Shown: in pieces, positions 35,083 through 45,094 of the stretch
Numbering within the stretch: the stretch's first letter is position 1
How the letters are laid out: the number at the start of each line of letters is the position of its first letter
Source of the DNA: Planctomycetota bacterium
GTDB taxonomy: Bacteria; Planctomycetota; Planctomycetia; Pirellulales; Pirellulaceae
Reading direction: 5' to 3'
NCBI GenBank assembly: GCA_016872725.1
Contig: VGZC01000013.1
Location: forward strand, 1 to 64,000
Length of the DNA: 64,000 nucleotides
The notes under the pieces: generated by a model
Told to the model about the DNA's origin: nothing
The model's database searches: none
What the model saw: the letters and a program-made list of their open reading frames with translations, nothing else
Translations under genes and position numbers: made by a program

Positions 35083-38000
35083 GCGCGTTCCCCTCCCGCG
35101 CGCCGTCCGCGTCCCGGAGTTTCCGATTCGTCCGCCGACTGTCCCAGGCGGCGTTCCAGCGTCTGATCCTGGCAGACCCACGTCCATTCGTCCTCCCTCG
35201 GCGAGCCGCGCCGCGCGGGCGGCCAGAAGGACCTGGACAGAATCGCCTTGACCGTTTCCTCCAGCGTCCGATCGGCTTCCTCGAGTTCAGCGGACGTCCA
35301 ATGGGCAATCTGTTCGCGCGTCTGCGTGAGGTCCTTGGGGAGGTTGATATAGCCGAGACCGATCGGTTTCGTTGCATTGGACGAGGCGGGCGGTATGGGA
35401 ATCCCGAATTCGGCGGCCGCCATACGGCGGTATACGGGAAGCTGCAGATCGATCCAGCCTCGCTCGCGCACGCCCCGAATCTCGCGCATGCCCTGGTGCG
35501 CCTTTTCGGGCGTCCTGCCCTGATCCGATGATTTGTAGTCGAAGATCGTCCACTCATCGGGCCCGCGGGCGTCGATCCGATCGATGGTTCCGACGAGCGT
35601 GAGCGTTGCGCCGCCGTCCTTGGGATCCGAACCGTCCGTAATCACCACGTCGTTTGGGTCCCGGGCTGTCCAATTGCATTCCTGTTCCACATGAACGATG
35701 CGCCAGCCCTCGGACGCCCATCGCGCCTGCCATTGGGCGAATTCCCGGAGCCTCGCCCGCATCTGTCCGAGTTGAACACGGACCGCCGCGCGTGGATCGG
35801 GGCCGAACTGCGCCGCGGCAAGGGTATCGAGATCGAACTCCAAACGGCCTCGGATCGCGACGGCATCGGTGGAGTCGCGGGTCGTGCTCGAGCCGAACTT
35901 GCGCAGGACTCGGTGGAGGATGTCGCCAAACGTGAACGCGGACATCTCCTCGACGGCGTCGTCGATCGACCGCAATCTCCTCACATGACGCAAAAAGAAC
36001 CGATACGGGCAATCCAAATAGGTGCTCAGCGCGGTCACGCCGATACAGCGCGGCACGATGACGTCGCACGGCGGCGGCACAACGAATCGAGTCGGTTCCC
36101 GCTCGGCCGCCCGCGTGACGCGTCGCGGGACCGATGGCCGCGATTCGGTCGATCCATCGGCGCCGGACCGAGCATCGATAGGCCCTTCGTCATGCGCCAG
36201 GAATCGGGCGACACGACGGGCGGTCGTCGTTCGGTCGCCCATCAAGGCCAGGCGGCTTGGCATGCGCGGATCACCCAACGCGTCGCGACGCGCGATCAGG
36301 AAATCGACGTGGGGTCGCGACGCCACCAGCGCCTCAACCGCGTAGGCGTCACGCGCGAATCGACGGTGATTGTCGAGCAGTCCGAGGCGCCGGCGGAGCG
36401 CGTTCGGCAAGAATGGGTCGGCGTTGACCGAACCGGGGATCACCCCCTCGTTGAATGACGTGACGATCGCCGCGGGCCGGGGGTCGAGAACCAGTTCGAG
36501 CCAACCGAGCAATTCAATCGCGCCGCGGAACGCCGGCGGCGCGATCGACACCGACGCAAGCTCGCCGCAAATCAACCGCAGGAATGCCCACGCCGTGACG
36601 GAATGGTCCAGCGATTCCGGAATCCTCGACATCGAAGCCAGAACGTCTCGGAGAGCCTCGATCGCCTCGATGGAATCATGGTCTTGCTCGCCGCTCCGGG
36701 AAAACTCGCGCCCCTCCATCAGTGCGCCGAGGACCTGCAGGAGTCGCTCGGGCCATTCGCGGAGCGCGCATTCCGCGCCGCGCACCGGAGCGAGAACCGA
36801 TTGGCACGCTTCGTGCGACCTGCGAACCCGCCCGTCGTCGCCGACCGAGTCAAGCCACTCACCCAGTGCCGGTGGCAGGTGTGTTGAAAAGTAGGCGTCG
36901 CACGCCGAAACGGCCCGGTCGCATCCTGGTTGCCGCGCAAGCCAATGGTGCAGGTCGGGGTGCCGGATGAGCGCCGCGAATTCGGCGTAACGCGGAGACT
37001 CAAGGTAGTCCGCGATCGCGTCGAGCAGCCGGGCGAGCGACGTTTCGGGGAACGGCCGCCCGACGCCCCATCGCGCCGCCGCGCCCGCGCGTTCGAGCCG
37101 ACGCCGCACGATGGGCACCAACGTCGGGTCCGGAACGCCGATGACCATCTCGTGAGACCCAAGTCCCGCCGCCCGCTCGGCCACCCATTCCGCGACCCGC
37201 TCCGCCTGCTCCAAGGGCCCGTCCACTACGTGCCAGTGCGCATCGTCGACATGCAACTCGGCGCGCTGCCAGGCATCCGGATCGATGCACCCATGTTCGT
37301 CGAAACGGTCGGCGATCGAATCCGGAGCGAAGACCAACGCCGTGACACGGTCGACGACCTGATCGAGCATCGCGCGCTGAGCCACATTCAAGTCGGCGAC
37401 GCCGACAAGGACGATCTCGCGGGATGTGGCGCATTCGCGCCGCTCAATGGCGACGAGCCTCGCCGTTTGGGGATCCCAGAGTTGCTCGGCGTCGAGCAGC
37501 TCCAAATAGGCTTGTTCGATGCGCTCGATCGCGCGCCATCGCCGCCGCTCATTCGGAAGGCCCGCCCGCGCCGTTTCCTGGCCAGGGACGCGTTCGAGTT
37601 CATCGAGCACATCATCGACTTGGCGGAAGCTCAGGCACTCGGCCGCCAACTCGAAATGCAGCCGCTGTAAGATGCTCGCCAATTCGAGCGATTCCGGGAA
37701 GGGCAGCCTCGCGCGTCGGCCCGGCGCCGAGGATTCGATATGCGGGAAGAGCTCGCGGACGACGCCAGGGTCCGTTCGTTCGATCGCGCGCATCCAGGCG
37801 AGCCGCTGGACAAAGGCGGTCGCGAACGGACGTTTCGGCTCATAGAGTTGCTCAGGAAGGTGGCTGACCGTTTCGATGATCGGCGGGATCAAGGTCCATC
37901 CCCGATCATTCGCCTCGCGGGCAAGCTGCTCCGCCAAGATCCGGCCGATCCGCGCGCCCGGAACGACGACGATGACGTTTTCGAGGTCCCATTCACCGTC

Positions 38001-38090
38001 GACGCGGGGAGGGTGGCTGTCGACGAGGAACCGGCATGCACCGAGCATAGCGGGCTGTCCCCAGCCCAGGAACACGCGCCGGATCGGCAT
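35079..38090 (-). CDS. addB: AddB-like nuclease subunit
   Basis: Second subunit of the AddAB-like complex, about 1003 residues. The carboxyl third has the nuclease motifs: TYLDCPYRFFLRHVRRL, the TFGDILHRVLRKF helix, GTIDRIDA and WTIFDYKSSDQ, then a QLPVYRRMA helix. The amino end (RVFLGWGQPAMLGACRFLVD) sits where many AddB proteins carry a Walker A, but no GKT/S motif is visible, so this subunit probably does not hydrolyse ATP. The helicase-like middle has NEGVIPGS and DAYAVEALVAS segments. ATG 38090 is chosen over 38153 because MPIRRVFLGW begins the first strand. Confidence 0.87.
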   Translation of the reverse strand: MPIRRVFLGWGQPAMLGACRFLVDSHPPRVDGEWDLENVIVVVPGARIGRILAEQLAREANDRGWTLIPPIIETVSHLPEQLYEPKRPFATAFVQRLAWMRAIERTDPGVVRELFPHIESSAPGRRARLPFPESLELASILQRLHFELAAECLSFRQVDDVLDELERVPGQETARAGLPNERRRWRAIERIEQAYLELLDAEQLWDPQTARLVAIERRECATSREIVLVGVADLNVAQRAMLDQVVDRVTALVFAPDSIADRFDEHGCIDPDAWQRAELHVDDAHWHVVDGPLEQAERVAEWVAERAAGLGSHEMVIGVPDPTLVPIVRRRLERAGAAARWGVGRPFPETSLARLLDAIADYLESPRYAEFAALIRHPDLHHWLARQPGCDRAVSACDAYFSTHLPPALGEWLDSVGDDGRVRRSHEACQSVLAPVRGAECALREWPERLLQVLGALMEGREFSRSGEQDHDSIEAIEALRDVLASMSRIPESLDHSVTAWAFLRLICGELASVSIAPPAFRGAIELLGWLELVLDPRPAAIVTSFNEGVIPGSVNADPFLPNALRRRLGLLDNHRRFARDAYAVEALVASRPHVDFLIARRDALGDPRMPSRLALMGDRTTTARRVARFLAHDEGPIDARSGADGSTESRPSVPRRVTRAAEREPTRFVVPPPCDVIVPRCIGVTALSTYLDCPYRFFLRHVRRLRSIDDAVEEMSAFTFGDILHRVLRKFGSSTTRDSTDAVAIRGRLEFDLDTLAAAQFGPDPRAAVRVQLGQMRARLREFAQWQARWASEGWRIVHVEQECNWTARDPNDVVITDGSDPKDGGATLTLVGTIDRIDARGPDEWTIFDYKSSDQGRTPEKAHQGMREIRGVRERGWIDLQLPVYRRMAAAEFGIPIPPASSNATKPIGLGYINLPKDLTQTREQIAHWTSAELEEADRTLEETVKAILSRSFWPPARRGSPREDEWTWVCQDQTLERRLGQSADESETPGRGRRAGGERA

Positions 38091-38159
38091 GATCGGAGTT
38101 CTCCATGACGTTCGGTTCGAACCGCCCGCCAGCATGCCGACCGCGCGTGACACGTTAGG

Positions 38160-38588
38160 TCACCGACGAAGCGATTCCATTTGTTCGTCGATCCACCGTT
38201 CGAGTTCCTGGAAGTCGACCGGGGGAAGCGTGCAGAGGTCCGGACGCAGACGGGCGGCGTCCTTGATATAGACGTGCTGGATCTCGCGCTGCCCCTTGGT
38301 CGTGTTCCAATTGACAAGGATACGCACGCAGCGCGGAAGTGAATTGGGGACGCTGATTTCGTACGTGCACAAAAGGGGCACATCGATCCAGCCCAGTTGC
38401 CGCGCCGCAAGCGCCGGGAACTCCGCATTCAGGTCGGTCGTTACGGTGAAGATCGCGCAACCCACCTGATCGGCCTCGATGCCGTTGAGCCGGATCATGA
38501 GGGCAAGCAGTTGGCGCGTCGCGTGGAGGACGTCGTCGCGCGTGTTTGCGTCCACCGTCGTTGCGCCACGAACACCACGGACCATCAT
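38160..38588 (-). CDS. aroH: Chorismate mutase, AroH class
   Basis: Monofunctional chorismate mutase of the AroH (Bacillus) fold, converting chorismate to prephenate for phenylalanine and tyrosine synthesis. 142 residues, near the usual size. Signatures: [18 protein letters not shown] with the conserved arginine, [40 protein letters not shown] and the [12 protein letters not shown] end. A gaggag lies 9 bases before the ATG pair at 38588. It is the first gene of the minus-strand run that includes the AddAB genes. Confidence 0.93.
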   Translation of the reverse strand: MMVRGVRGATTVDANTRDDVLHATRQLLALMIRLNGIEADQVGCAIFTVTTDLNAEFPALAARQLGWIDVPLLCTYEISVPNSLPRCVRILVNWNTTKGQREIQHVYIKDAARLRPDLCTLPPVDFQELERWIDEQMESLRR

Positions 38589-38886
38589 GGCCGTCGGTCT
38601 CCTCGCCCCACGCGCGTTCCGAACCGAGTGCGCTGCACCGCACCAAGCACCTGGATCCAATCCACTCGCCTCGTCGCTCGCCTCACGGTCCAACCCCCTC
38701 CGGGCAGCGGGAATCCGGCCGCCGAGCCTTCGGAGTCTGAAGCATATCGCGTGCGCCGGCCCCCGCCCAGCCGCCAACGCCCCAGTTTTGACCTCGCCCC
38801 CGTTTCGGCCAGGCCGCCCGCGAAGGCAGCCTGGGCCGTCCGCGAAGAATCGCGACAATGCAGCAAATGCGAAGTTTACGAAAGCA
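38589..38886. other. 298-bp region upstream of aroH without a gene
   Basis: No frame here has protein-like character on either strand. It must hold the aroH promoter, but no convincing -35/-10 pair was found. It leads into the repeat array. Confidence 0.5.
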
Positions 38887-39280
38887 GAGATTTTGGCCAG
38901 GTCACTCGCGGGCGCAGATTGATGCGATCGCACAAAGCATGACGATTGGCGCGTTTGGCGAAAATGGAGAAACATGAACTTTGGCCTGAACTTTGGCCAT
39001 GCCTGAACTTTGGCCAGGTCACTCGCGGGCCTCGCGGGCGCAATTTGAGGCGACCGCACAGCGCAGGATGATTGGGACATGTGGCGAGAATGGGGAAACA
39101 ACGATTTTGGCCAGGTTACTTGCGGACGTGAACTTTGGCCTGAACTTTGGCCAGGTCACTTTGGCCAGGTCACTCGCGGGCGCAATTTGAGGCGACCGCA
39201 CAGCGCAGGATGATTGGGACATGTGGCGAGAATGGGGAAACAACGATTTTGGCCAGGCTACTCGCGGACGAGGTTACTTG
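38887..39280. repeat. Complex direct-repeat array
   Basis: Two identical 76-base copies lie at 39040-39115 and 39182-39257, with a third diverged copy around 38912-38974. They begin gcaatttgaggcg and end ttttggccagg. Each is preceded by a TTGGCCAGGTCACTCGCGGG-type segment. The 12-mer TGAACTTTGGCC occurs five times (38975, 38987, 39004, 39129, 39141). A variant TTGGCCAGG-TTACTTGCGGACG follows two of the units. No protein-like frame is seen; short open frames here have odd composition on both strands. It lies in the gap between the divergent aroH and DUF1349-like genes. It is not a CRISPR: spacing is irregular and spacer-like sequence is itself repeated. Possible roles: a dispersed repeat family, a noncoding RNA set, or a recombination scar. 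Confidence 0.85.
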
Positions 39281-39476
39281 CGGGCGAAGCTCGGGTGGTC
39301 TGCGGCGATTGGCGGCTTTGGGCGGCATGGGATAAGTGAGGCGGGTCTTGTTTGAGGCCGTCGAGCCGGAAACCGTCGACATCCGGTAGCGACGGCATGG
39401 GGCGTCGGGTACCGTGACTCCAAGGGTTGCGTCCGGTGAACGGCTCGGTTTTCGGTTGCGAAGAGGGTTGCCGATC

Positions 39477-40124
39477 ATGCAACGACGTTTTCAAGCCCGA
39501 CGGTGGCTCGCTCCGTTGATCGCCGCAGTGGCGTTCGTCCATGTCAGTCAGGCCGAGGAGCCCAAGATCCTCTTTCAGGACCCGCTCGCCGATCAGCTTG
39601 GCGGCGGTTGGACGTGGATCCGCGAGAACGGCGGCGCATGGCGTTTCCGCGATCACGCGCTCGAAATCCAGGTCGAGCCGGGGGACGCCAATACGGTCCG
39701 CAATGCATTGGTGCGTGCGTCTCCCGATCGCGGGCAGTCGCCGTTCGCCGTTGAAGTGACCGTAGCGTTCTCCCGGGTACCGACCCAACAATACGAACAG
39801 GCGGGCATCACGTGGTACCACGACGATAAGCCGGTCTTCAAACTTGTCCACGAGCGCGTTGACGGCGAATTCCTGATCGTACCTGGGCGAAAGGCGTGCG
39901 CGGAGCTGGCCGTTCGGTTGCGCCTGGTGGTCGACGGTCGCCGCTGGACGGCCCAATACCGAACGCTCGACGCGCACCGGTTTGAGACGGTCGCCGAGGG
40001 TGACTTGCCGCCTCCGGGGCGAGACCAGATCAGCCTGCAGGCCTATCACGGGCCAAGCGACTTGGGCCAGTGGATGCGTTTCGCGGATTTCCGAATCCTA
40101 GGGCTGCATTCGGATGGGCGTTGA
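39477..40124 (+). CDS. Secreted DUF1349-like concanavalin-fold protein
   Basis: 215 residues with a signal peptide (RRFQARRWLAPLIAAVAFVHVSQAEE). The mature part resembles DUF1349/LamG-like concanavalin folds: ILFQDPLADQLGGGWTWIRE, VTVAFSRVPTQQYEQAGITWYHDD and a terminal MRFADFRILG strand. Such proteins are often carbohydrate-binding or related to sugar-acting enzymes in planctomycetes. ATG 39477 follows aagaggg at 8-12 bases. Role not established. Confidence 0.75.
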   Translation: MQRRFQARRWLAPLIAAVAFVHVSQAEEPKILFQDPLADQLGGGWTWIRENGGAWRFRDHALEIQVEPGDANTVRNALVRASPDRGQSPFAVEVTVAFSRVPTQQYEQAGITWYHDDKPVFKLVHERVDGEFLIVPGRKACAELAVRLRLVVDGRRWTAQYRTLDAHRFETVAEGDLPPPGRDQISLQAYHGPSDLGQWMRFADFRILGLHSDGR

Positions 40125-40179
40125 CGGCGCCGATCGTCGCCGGCTCTATCTCTTCATCGGGGACGGACAATCGACGCCG

Positions 40180-40620
40180 TCATCGGAGACGAACGCGACC
40201 CGATTGAACGGCGATCAGGAAGTCCACGTTATTCGCAATCAACCCGGGCAGCGCGAGAATCTCGTCGATGGTGAGCCAATGGCATTCGGATACTTCATCC
40301 GGAGCCGGGCGAGGTTCCGCGCCGGCGTCGCGAAGGTTGGCTGTCCACCATGCGAGATCGACGTTGGTCGGCGTGACGCATTCCCAAACACGGCGGCCGA
40401 CGATGACATCCAGCTCGAGCTCCTCGATCAGTTCACGCCGCAGGGCGACCGGTTCCGACTCCCCATCCTCGACGCCCCCACCCGGAAAGCAATAGGCTCC
40501 CGGCGCCAACCGGACGCGTTCGGACCGGCGGATGATCAGGAGCTTGGCGTCATGCGGGCGGGTGATCACGGCCACGACGCCTCGCCGCGGAATATCTGTG
40601 GATGCGGATGGGTCGCGCAT
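40180..40620 (-). CDS. Nudix hydrolase
   Basis: 146-residue Nudix family pyrophosphohydrolase. The Nudix box reads GGVEDGESEPVALRREL followed by IEELEL, with all catalytic glutamates and the Arg present; only the glycine near the end of the box is replaced. The protein acts on a nucleoside diphosphate linked to another group, substrate unknown. It has a GVVAVITRP start strand and a basic LLIIRRSERVRLAPG strand before the box. It lies 24 bp downstream of recQ on the same strand, probably the same transcript. Confidence 0.88.
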   Translation of the reverse strand: MRDPSASTDIPRRGVVAVITRPHDAKLLIIRRSERVRLAPGAYCFPGGGVEDGESEPVALRRELIEELELDVIVGRRVWECVTPTNVDLAWWTANLRDAGAEPRPAPDEVSECHWLTIDEILALPGLIANNVDFLIAVQSGRVRLR

Positions 40621-40644
40621 GCGAACGTGGCCTTTCGCCCGGGG

Positions 40645-42819
40645 CTATCGTGGGGCGTGCGGCGCGGCGCGGGGTTGGACACGGATGGCGACGCGGGCGA
40701 GCCGTGTCGCGAGGGGCTCACCGAGGTCCAACCGGGACGGCGGCGCGGATCGCCCCGTCATCACCTCGGAACCCTCGGGCGTCAGCCGAACCACGGGCCG
40801 CTGCGTCTCGACCTGTTCCGACCGGATCAAGCCATGGCTCTGGAGTTGGTCGAGGAGTTCACGGACCTGCAATTGGGTGAGACCGGAGAGCAGTCCGAAC
40901 GTGCTGAGTTGATCGAGTCGGAACCGGGCCATCTTGGTCGACCGGGAACCGGCGAGCATCTGCGCGATGACGCTCTTCCCGAACCGGCCCCCGCCCCTCG
41001 CAACGCCGCTGAGCGCGATGCGGACGCCTCGAACCACGCCTTCGGCGTGCTCGGCGGGCGCCCCCGACGCAGCGTCTCGCGCGACGGACGCCGGCCGCCC
41101 GCTCGGAATCCCGCCGCAGTTGTCGCAGGCGCCGCAGCGATATCCGGTCGTTTCGCCGAAATACGCGAGGATCTCGGCTTGCCGGCAACGCCTTGAACGC
41201 GCGTAGGTGATGACGCGATCGAGTTTGTCGAACTCGGCGGCCTTGCGTCGTTCGAGTTCCGCGAAATCGATCTGCAATTGTTCGAATCGGCGGGACCGGT
41301 CGATGACGTGGATCGCGCGTCCGCGGAACGGAGGCACGTACACGAATTCCCTGATCTTGGCAAGTTCACGAAGGACGCGCGACACCGAGTCGCGATCGGT
41401 CTCGAGGATCTCGGCGAGCCGCCCGAGGGGAACGGTGACTCGCTCGAATCGCCGATCGCCCACGAACCGCTCGACCGCCGCAAGCACGCGCCGCTGTTTC
41501 CGTGCGTCGCGCGGAAGCAGGTCGACGAGTGTCGGCAGTTTGCTGTCGATCCAGACCGACGCGTGGTTCTGCTGCGTGTCGAGCCGTTTGATGGCGCGGC
41601 ACTTGTCAAGGATCCGTTCGCTCGCCGAAATCCCCTCGGTTCCGATCGACAATCGAAGCCGGTCCTTCAGATCCTGCATGGTGATCTCGATCGGATCATC
41701 GTGCTGCGCCCTCAGGAAGTCATAGACGTCGCGAACAACATCGCGTTGGGGGTAGGTGTTCTCAATGAAGTATTCGGGAACGTAACGGTCGGCGAGGTTG
41801 AACAGCAACAGGCAGTGGGCGGGAAGCCCATCGCGGCCGGCTCGCCCGGCCTCCTGGTAATAGGCTTCCAGACTGCCGGGAATCGTGTAGTGCACGACAA
41901 ACCGCAGGTCCTTCTTGTTGACTCCCATTCCGAACGCGTTCGTGGCGACCATGACGTCGATCTCGCCGGCCATGAACCGATTCTGCACGTCGTCGCGTTC
42001 GTGGGGTTCGAGCCCCGCATGGTACAAGCCGACTCGGTGCCGCTTGCCATCGCGCAGGAAACCGGCGACCTCCTCGCACTTCTTGCGCGTCGAGGCGTAG
42101 ATGAGTCCCGGTCCATGGACCGCTTGGAGGAACCGGTCGAGCCGATCGAGTTTGTCGCGATTGCCCCGGACGTGGGCGACCTCGAAATGGAGATTGGGGC
42201 GCGCGAATCCGCTGATGAAGACACGCGGTTCGGCGAGGCACAATTGGCGCACGACATCCTCGCGGACCCTCGGCGTCGCGGTCGCGGTCAGCGCGATGGT
42301 ACGGGGCGTGCCGAGCTCTTCGCGGAACCGGCCCAGCCGCGCGTAGTCGGGCCGAAAATCGTGCCCCCATTCGCTGATGCAATGGGCCTCATCGATCGCG
42401 AGCAACTGGATCCGCGTCTTGCGTACGGCGTCGAGGAACATGGCGTTTCGAAGCCGCTCGGGCGCGATGTAGACGAGCGAATAGCGGCCTTCGGCCATCG
42501 CCACCAACCGATCGCGCTGTTCCCCGAGCGACAACGTGCTGTTCACCAGGGTCGCCGGAATCCCCAGCGCGTTCATCGCGTCGACCTGGTCCTTCATCAA
42601 GGCGATGAGTGGAGAAACAACGAGCGTGATGCCGGACCTCGCGATCGCGGGAAGCTGAAAGCAGAGACTCTTGCCTCCGCCGGTCGGCATGATGCACAGG
42701 CAATCGCGGCCTTCCAGGACCGCTCGGATGACTTCCTCCTGCCCGGCGCGGAACGAGGCGAGTCCGAAGCGGCCGAGGAACCGGGACGGGTCGACGATCG
42801 ATTCGCTGGCATCGCCCAT
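40645..42819 (-). CDS. recQ: ATP-dependent DNA helicase RecQ
   Basis: RecQ-type superfamily 2 helicase for recombination repair and fork restart, 724 residues. Helicase motifs: FRAGQEEVI (motif 0), MPTGGGKSLCFQLPA (I), DEAHCISEWGHDFRPDY (II with the RecQ aromatic loop), LTATATP (III), FGMGVNKKDLRFV (V) and QEAGRAGRDG (VI). The zinc-binding region shows C-x16-C-x2-C-x2-C type cysteines (RRCRQAEI then YRCGACDNCGG), followed by winged-helix-type RQC sequence. The region around 560-600 is a low-complexity linker and no clear HRDC domain is seen. The start at 42819 (MGDASESIVD) is preferred to the longer 42855 form because gaggg lies just before it. Confidence 0.95.
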   Translation of the reverse strand: MGDASESIVDPSRFLGRFGLASFRAGQEEVIRAVLEGRDCLCIMPTGGGKSLCFQLPAIARSGITLVVSPLIALMKDQVDAMNALGIPATLVNSTLSLGEQRDRLVAMAEGRYSLVYIAPERLRNAMFLDAVRKTRIQLLAIDEAHCISEWGHDFRPDYARLGRFREELGTPRTIALTATATPRVREDVVRQLCLAEPRVFISGFARPNLHFEVAHVRGNRDKLDRLDRFLQAVHGPGLIYASTRKKCEEVAGFLRDGKRHRVGLYHAGLEPHERDDVQNRFMAGEIDVMVATNAFGMGVNKKDLRFVVHYTIPGSLEAYYQEAGRAGRDGLPAHCLLLFNLADRYVPEYFIENTYPQRDVVRDVYDFLRAQHDDPIEITMQDLKDRLRLSIGTEGISASERILDKCRAIKRLDTQQNHASVWIDSKLPTLVDLLPRDARKQRRVLAAVERFVGDRRFERVTVPLGRLAEILETDRDSVSRVLRELAKIREFVYVPPFRGRAIHVIDRSRRFEQLQIDFAELERRKAAEFDKLDRVITYARSRRCRQAEILAYFGETTGYRCGACDNCGGIPSGRPASVARDAASGAPAEHAEGVVRGVRIALSGVARGGGRFGKSVIAQMLAGSRSTKMARFRLDQLSTFGLLSGLTQLQVRELLDQLQSHGLIRSEQVETQRPVVRLTPEGSEVMTGRSAPPSRLDLGEPLATRLARVAIRVQPRAAPHAPR

Positions 42820-42891
42820 CGCCCGCCCTCGCGCGCTCCGCGCGCCCCTCCACAAGAACTCCGAACGAACTCCTTCGGCGGTTTTCCGCCC

Positions 42892-42897
42892 CCATTA
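42892..42897 (-). promoter_or_regulatory. Putative -10 element of recQ
   Basis: Perfect TATAAT on the minus strand in the context GCGCCTATAATGGGG, 73 bases before the recQ start. No good -35 is visible. The same CGCCTATAATG context is found upstream of the URO-D-like gene. Confidence 0.4.
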
Positions 42898-43073
42898 TAG
42901 GCGCGATCGGCGCCCGTTGCGAGTCGTCGAACGGTTCGGCGACGAGTCGTCTCCGCCCATAGGCGCTCCCTGGGGAATTCGTAGTATATTGACAGCAGAC
43001 CGTCGCCGGCGCCCGGCGAGGAAGGCGCGCGCGGACGAGGACCCGCCGTTTCCAGGCAATGCAGGAACAACCG

Positions 43074-45083
43074 ATGGAGAAGCCGTCCCAGCCGGAACGA
43101 CGCCACGCCGAGGATCCGAACCGAGCCCAGGGTCGGCGCGGCATTCCCAATCTCTGGATCATCGGTCTTATCCTCGCGATTCTCGCCTATCTCCTTTTTC
43201 AAGGGTCGCGAAACCAACGGTCGACGATCCACTATTCGTTCTTCGTCGAACAGATCCGCGCCGGCAACGTCCAGTATGTCGACTTGGGCGAGGTCTACGC
43301 CGAGGGTGTGTTCGTGGACCCGCCGGAGAAACCGTACCGTTTCAACGCGGACGGCGAACGGGTCGCGCCCGAAAAGGACGCGTCCGGTCGACCGGCGAAG
43401 CTCCGCAAGCTCTTTCGCGTCATGCTCCCCCGCGCCAATGAAAAGGAATTGGGGGAATTGACCTCCCTGCTCGCCCAAAAAGGCGTGCCCTACGAAAACA
43501 CGCCGCCCGACAATTCGGTCCTCGTTTTCTACACGGTCCTCTTCCTCGTACCGCTCGCCTTGCTCCTCTTCTTTTGGCTCTCCTATCGCCGCACGCGCGA
43601 CCAGGTCATGGGTGGCGGGTTCTTGACGGGATTCAGCAAGAGCCCGGCGAAGCGATACGAGGCCGTTCAGCAGCCGATCACGTTCGCCGACGTCGCCGGA
43701 CTGCAGGCGGTGAAGGCCGACTTGATGGAGATCGTCGAGTACCTCCAGAGCCCCGAGAAATTCCAGCGGCTCGGCGGCCGCGTGCCCAAAGGCGTGCTGC
43801 TCAACGGCCCTCCGGGGACCGGCAAGACGCTCCTCGCGCGCGCCGTCGCGGGCGAGGCCGGCGTGCCGTTCTACTCGGTGAGCGGCAGCGAGTTCATCCA
43901 GATGTTCGTGGGTGTGGGCGCGAGCCGCGTGCGCGATCTGTTCCGGACCGCGAAGGAAACCGCGCCGGCGATCGTATTCATCGACGAGATCGACGCCGTC
44001 GGCCGCCAACGGGGCGCCGGACTGGGAGGCGGACACGACGAACGCGAACAAACGCTCAACCAGATCCTCTCCGAAATGGACGGGTTCACTCCGACCGATT
44101 CGGTCATCATTGTCGCGGCAACCAACCGCCCCGACGTCCTCGATCCGGCCCTGCTGCGGCCCGGCCGGTTCGACCGCCACATCACGGTCGGGCGGCCCAC
44201 TCAGAAAGGACGGCTCGAGATCTTCAAGGTCCACGTGCGCGATGTGCCGCTCGCCGATGACGTCGATCTGGAAATCCTGGCGTCGAGCACGATCGGGTTG
44301 ACCGGCGCGGATATTCGGAACATTGTGAACGAAGCCGCCCTCTGGGCCGCTCGCCGCAACAAGAATCGCGTCGATATGTCGGATTTCGACTACGCGCGGG
44401 ACAAGGTCCTGATGGGCGCGCTGCGCGAGGAAGTCCTGACGGAGAAGGAAAAGAAGAAGACGGCGTACCACGAAGCCGGACATACGCTCACCGCCTGGTT
44501 CCTTCCCGGCGCGCATCGGGTCCATAAGGTCACGATCATTCCCCGCGGCAGAAGCCTCGGCGCGACGCAGACGCTTCCCGCCGAGGACCGCCTTTCCATT
44601 TCCGAACGCGAACTCCTCGATCAACTCACCGTGCTGCTCGGCGGCCGCGCGGCCGAGAAGATCGTCTACGAAGAAACGACCGTCGGCGCGGAAAACGATC
44701 TGGAACGCGCGACGGGCCTCGCACGCCGCATGGTGACCCACTGGGGCATGAGCCGACGGCTCGGTCCGGTCAGCTACAAACTGTCCGAGGAAGACCCGTT
44801 CCTCGGCCGGGAAATCCACCAACAACGGCCGTTCAGCGAACATACGATGGAGGTCATTGACGCCGAGGTCGCCAAGACGCTGCACGAATCGGACGAGCGG
44901 GCCGTCAAACTGCTCATCGAACATCGCGATCTCCTCGACCGGCTGACCCTCGCGCTCGTGGAAAAAGAGGAACTGGACGAAAAAGAGATCGGCGAAATCC
45001 TCGGCCCCTCCATCCACACCCGAATCGCGGAAAGCAACGGCCATTCCAGCCGGAATTCCGCCCCGGATTCGGCTCGGACTTGA
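43074..45083 (+). CDS. ftsH: ATP-dependent zinc metalloprotease FtsH
   Basis: Membrane-bound AAA+ protease that degrades unassembled or damaged membrane proteins and short-lived regulators. Two amino-terminal membrane segments ([16 protein letters not shown] and [19 protein letters not shown]) flank an extracytoplasmic domain that holds an extra charged loop (about 90-120). AAA motifs: [22 protein letters not shown] (Walker A), [15 protein letters not shown] (Walker B), [20 protein letters not shown] (second region of homology). The protease site is HEAGH with a downstream ENDLERAT glutamate/aspartate segment. ATG 43074 is preferred (aggaac 7 bases upstream) over 43059. rsgA follows 11 bp later. 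Confidence 0.96.
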   Translation: MEKPSQPERRHAEDPNRAQGRRGIPNLWIIGLILAILAYLLFQGSRNQRSTIHYSFFVEQIRAGNVQYVDLGEVYAEGVFVDPPEKPYRFNADGERVAPEKDASGRPAKLRKLFRVMLPRANEKELGELTSLLAQKGVPYENTPPDNSVLVFYTVLFLVPLALLLFFWLSYRRTRDQVMGGGFLTGFSKSPAKRYEAVQQPITFADVAGLQAVKADLMEIVEYLQSPEKFQRLGGRVPKGVLLNGPPGTGKTLLARAVAGEAGVPFYSVSGSEFIQMFVGVGASRVRDLFRTAKETAPAIVFIDEIDAVGRQRGAGLGGGHDEREQTLNQILSEMDGFTPTDSVIIVAATNRPDVLDPALLRPGRFDRHITVGRPTQKGRLEIFKVHVRDVPLADDVDLEILASSTIGLTGADIRNIVNEAALWAARRNKNRVDMSDFDYARDKVLMGALREEVLTEKEKKKTAYHEAGHTLTAWFLPGAHRVHKVTIIPRGRSLGATQTLPAEDRLSISERELLDQLTVLLGGRAAEKIVYEETTVGAENDLERATGLARRMVTHWGMSRRLGPVSYKLSEEDPFLGREIHQQRPFSEHTMEVIDAEVAKTLHESDERAVKLLIEHRDLLDRLTLALVEKEELDEKEIGEILGPSIHTRIAESNGHSSRNSAPDSART

Positions 45084-45094
45084 GCACGCGACCC

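Noticed and set aside
38160-39101. Long minus-strand protein continuing aroH upstream through the repeat array
   Set aside because: The repeat-encoded peptide is compositionally odd, and aroH has a good ATG with a Shine-Dalgarno at 38588.
38887-39280. CRISPR array
   Set aside because: Repeat units are too long and unevenly spaced, spacer-like parts are themselves repeated, and no cas gene is near.
42985-42994. TTGACA near 42989 as a -35 for ftsH
   Set aside because: No acceptable -10 lies 15-19 bases downstream.
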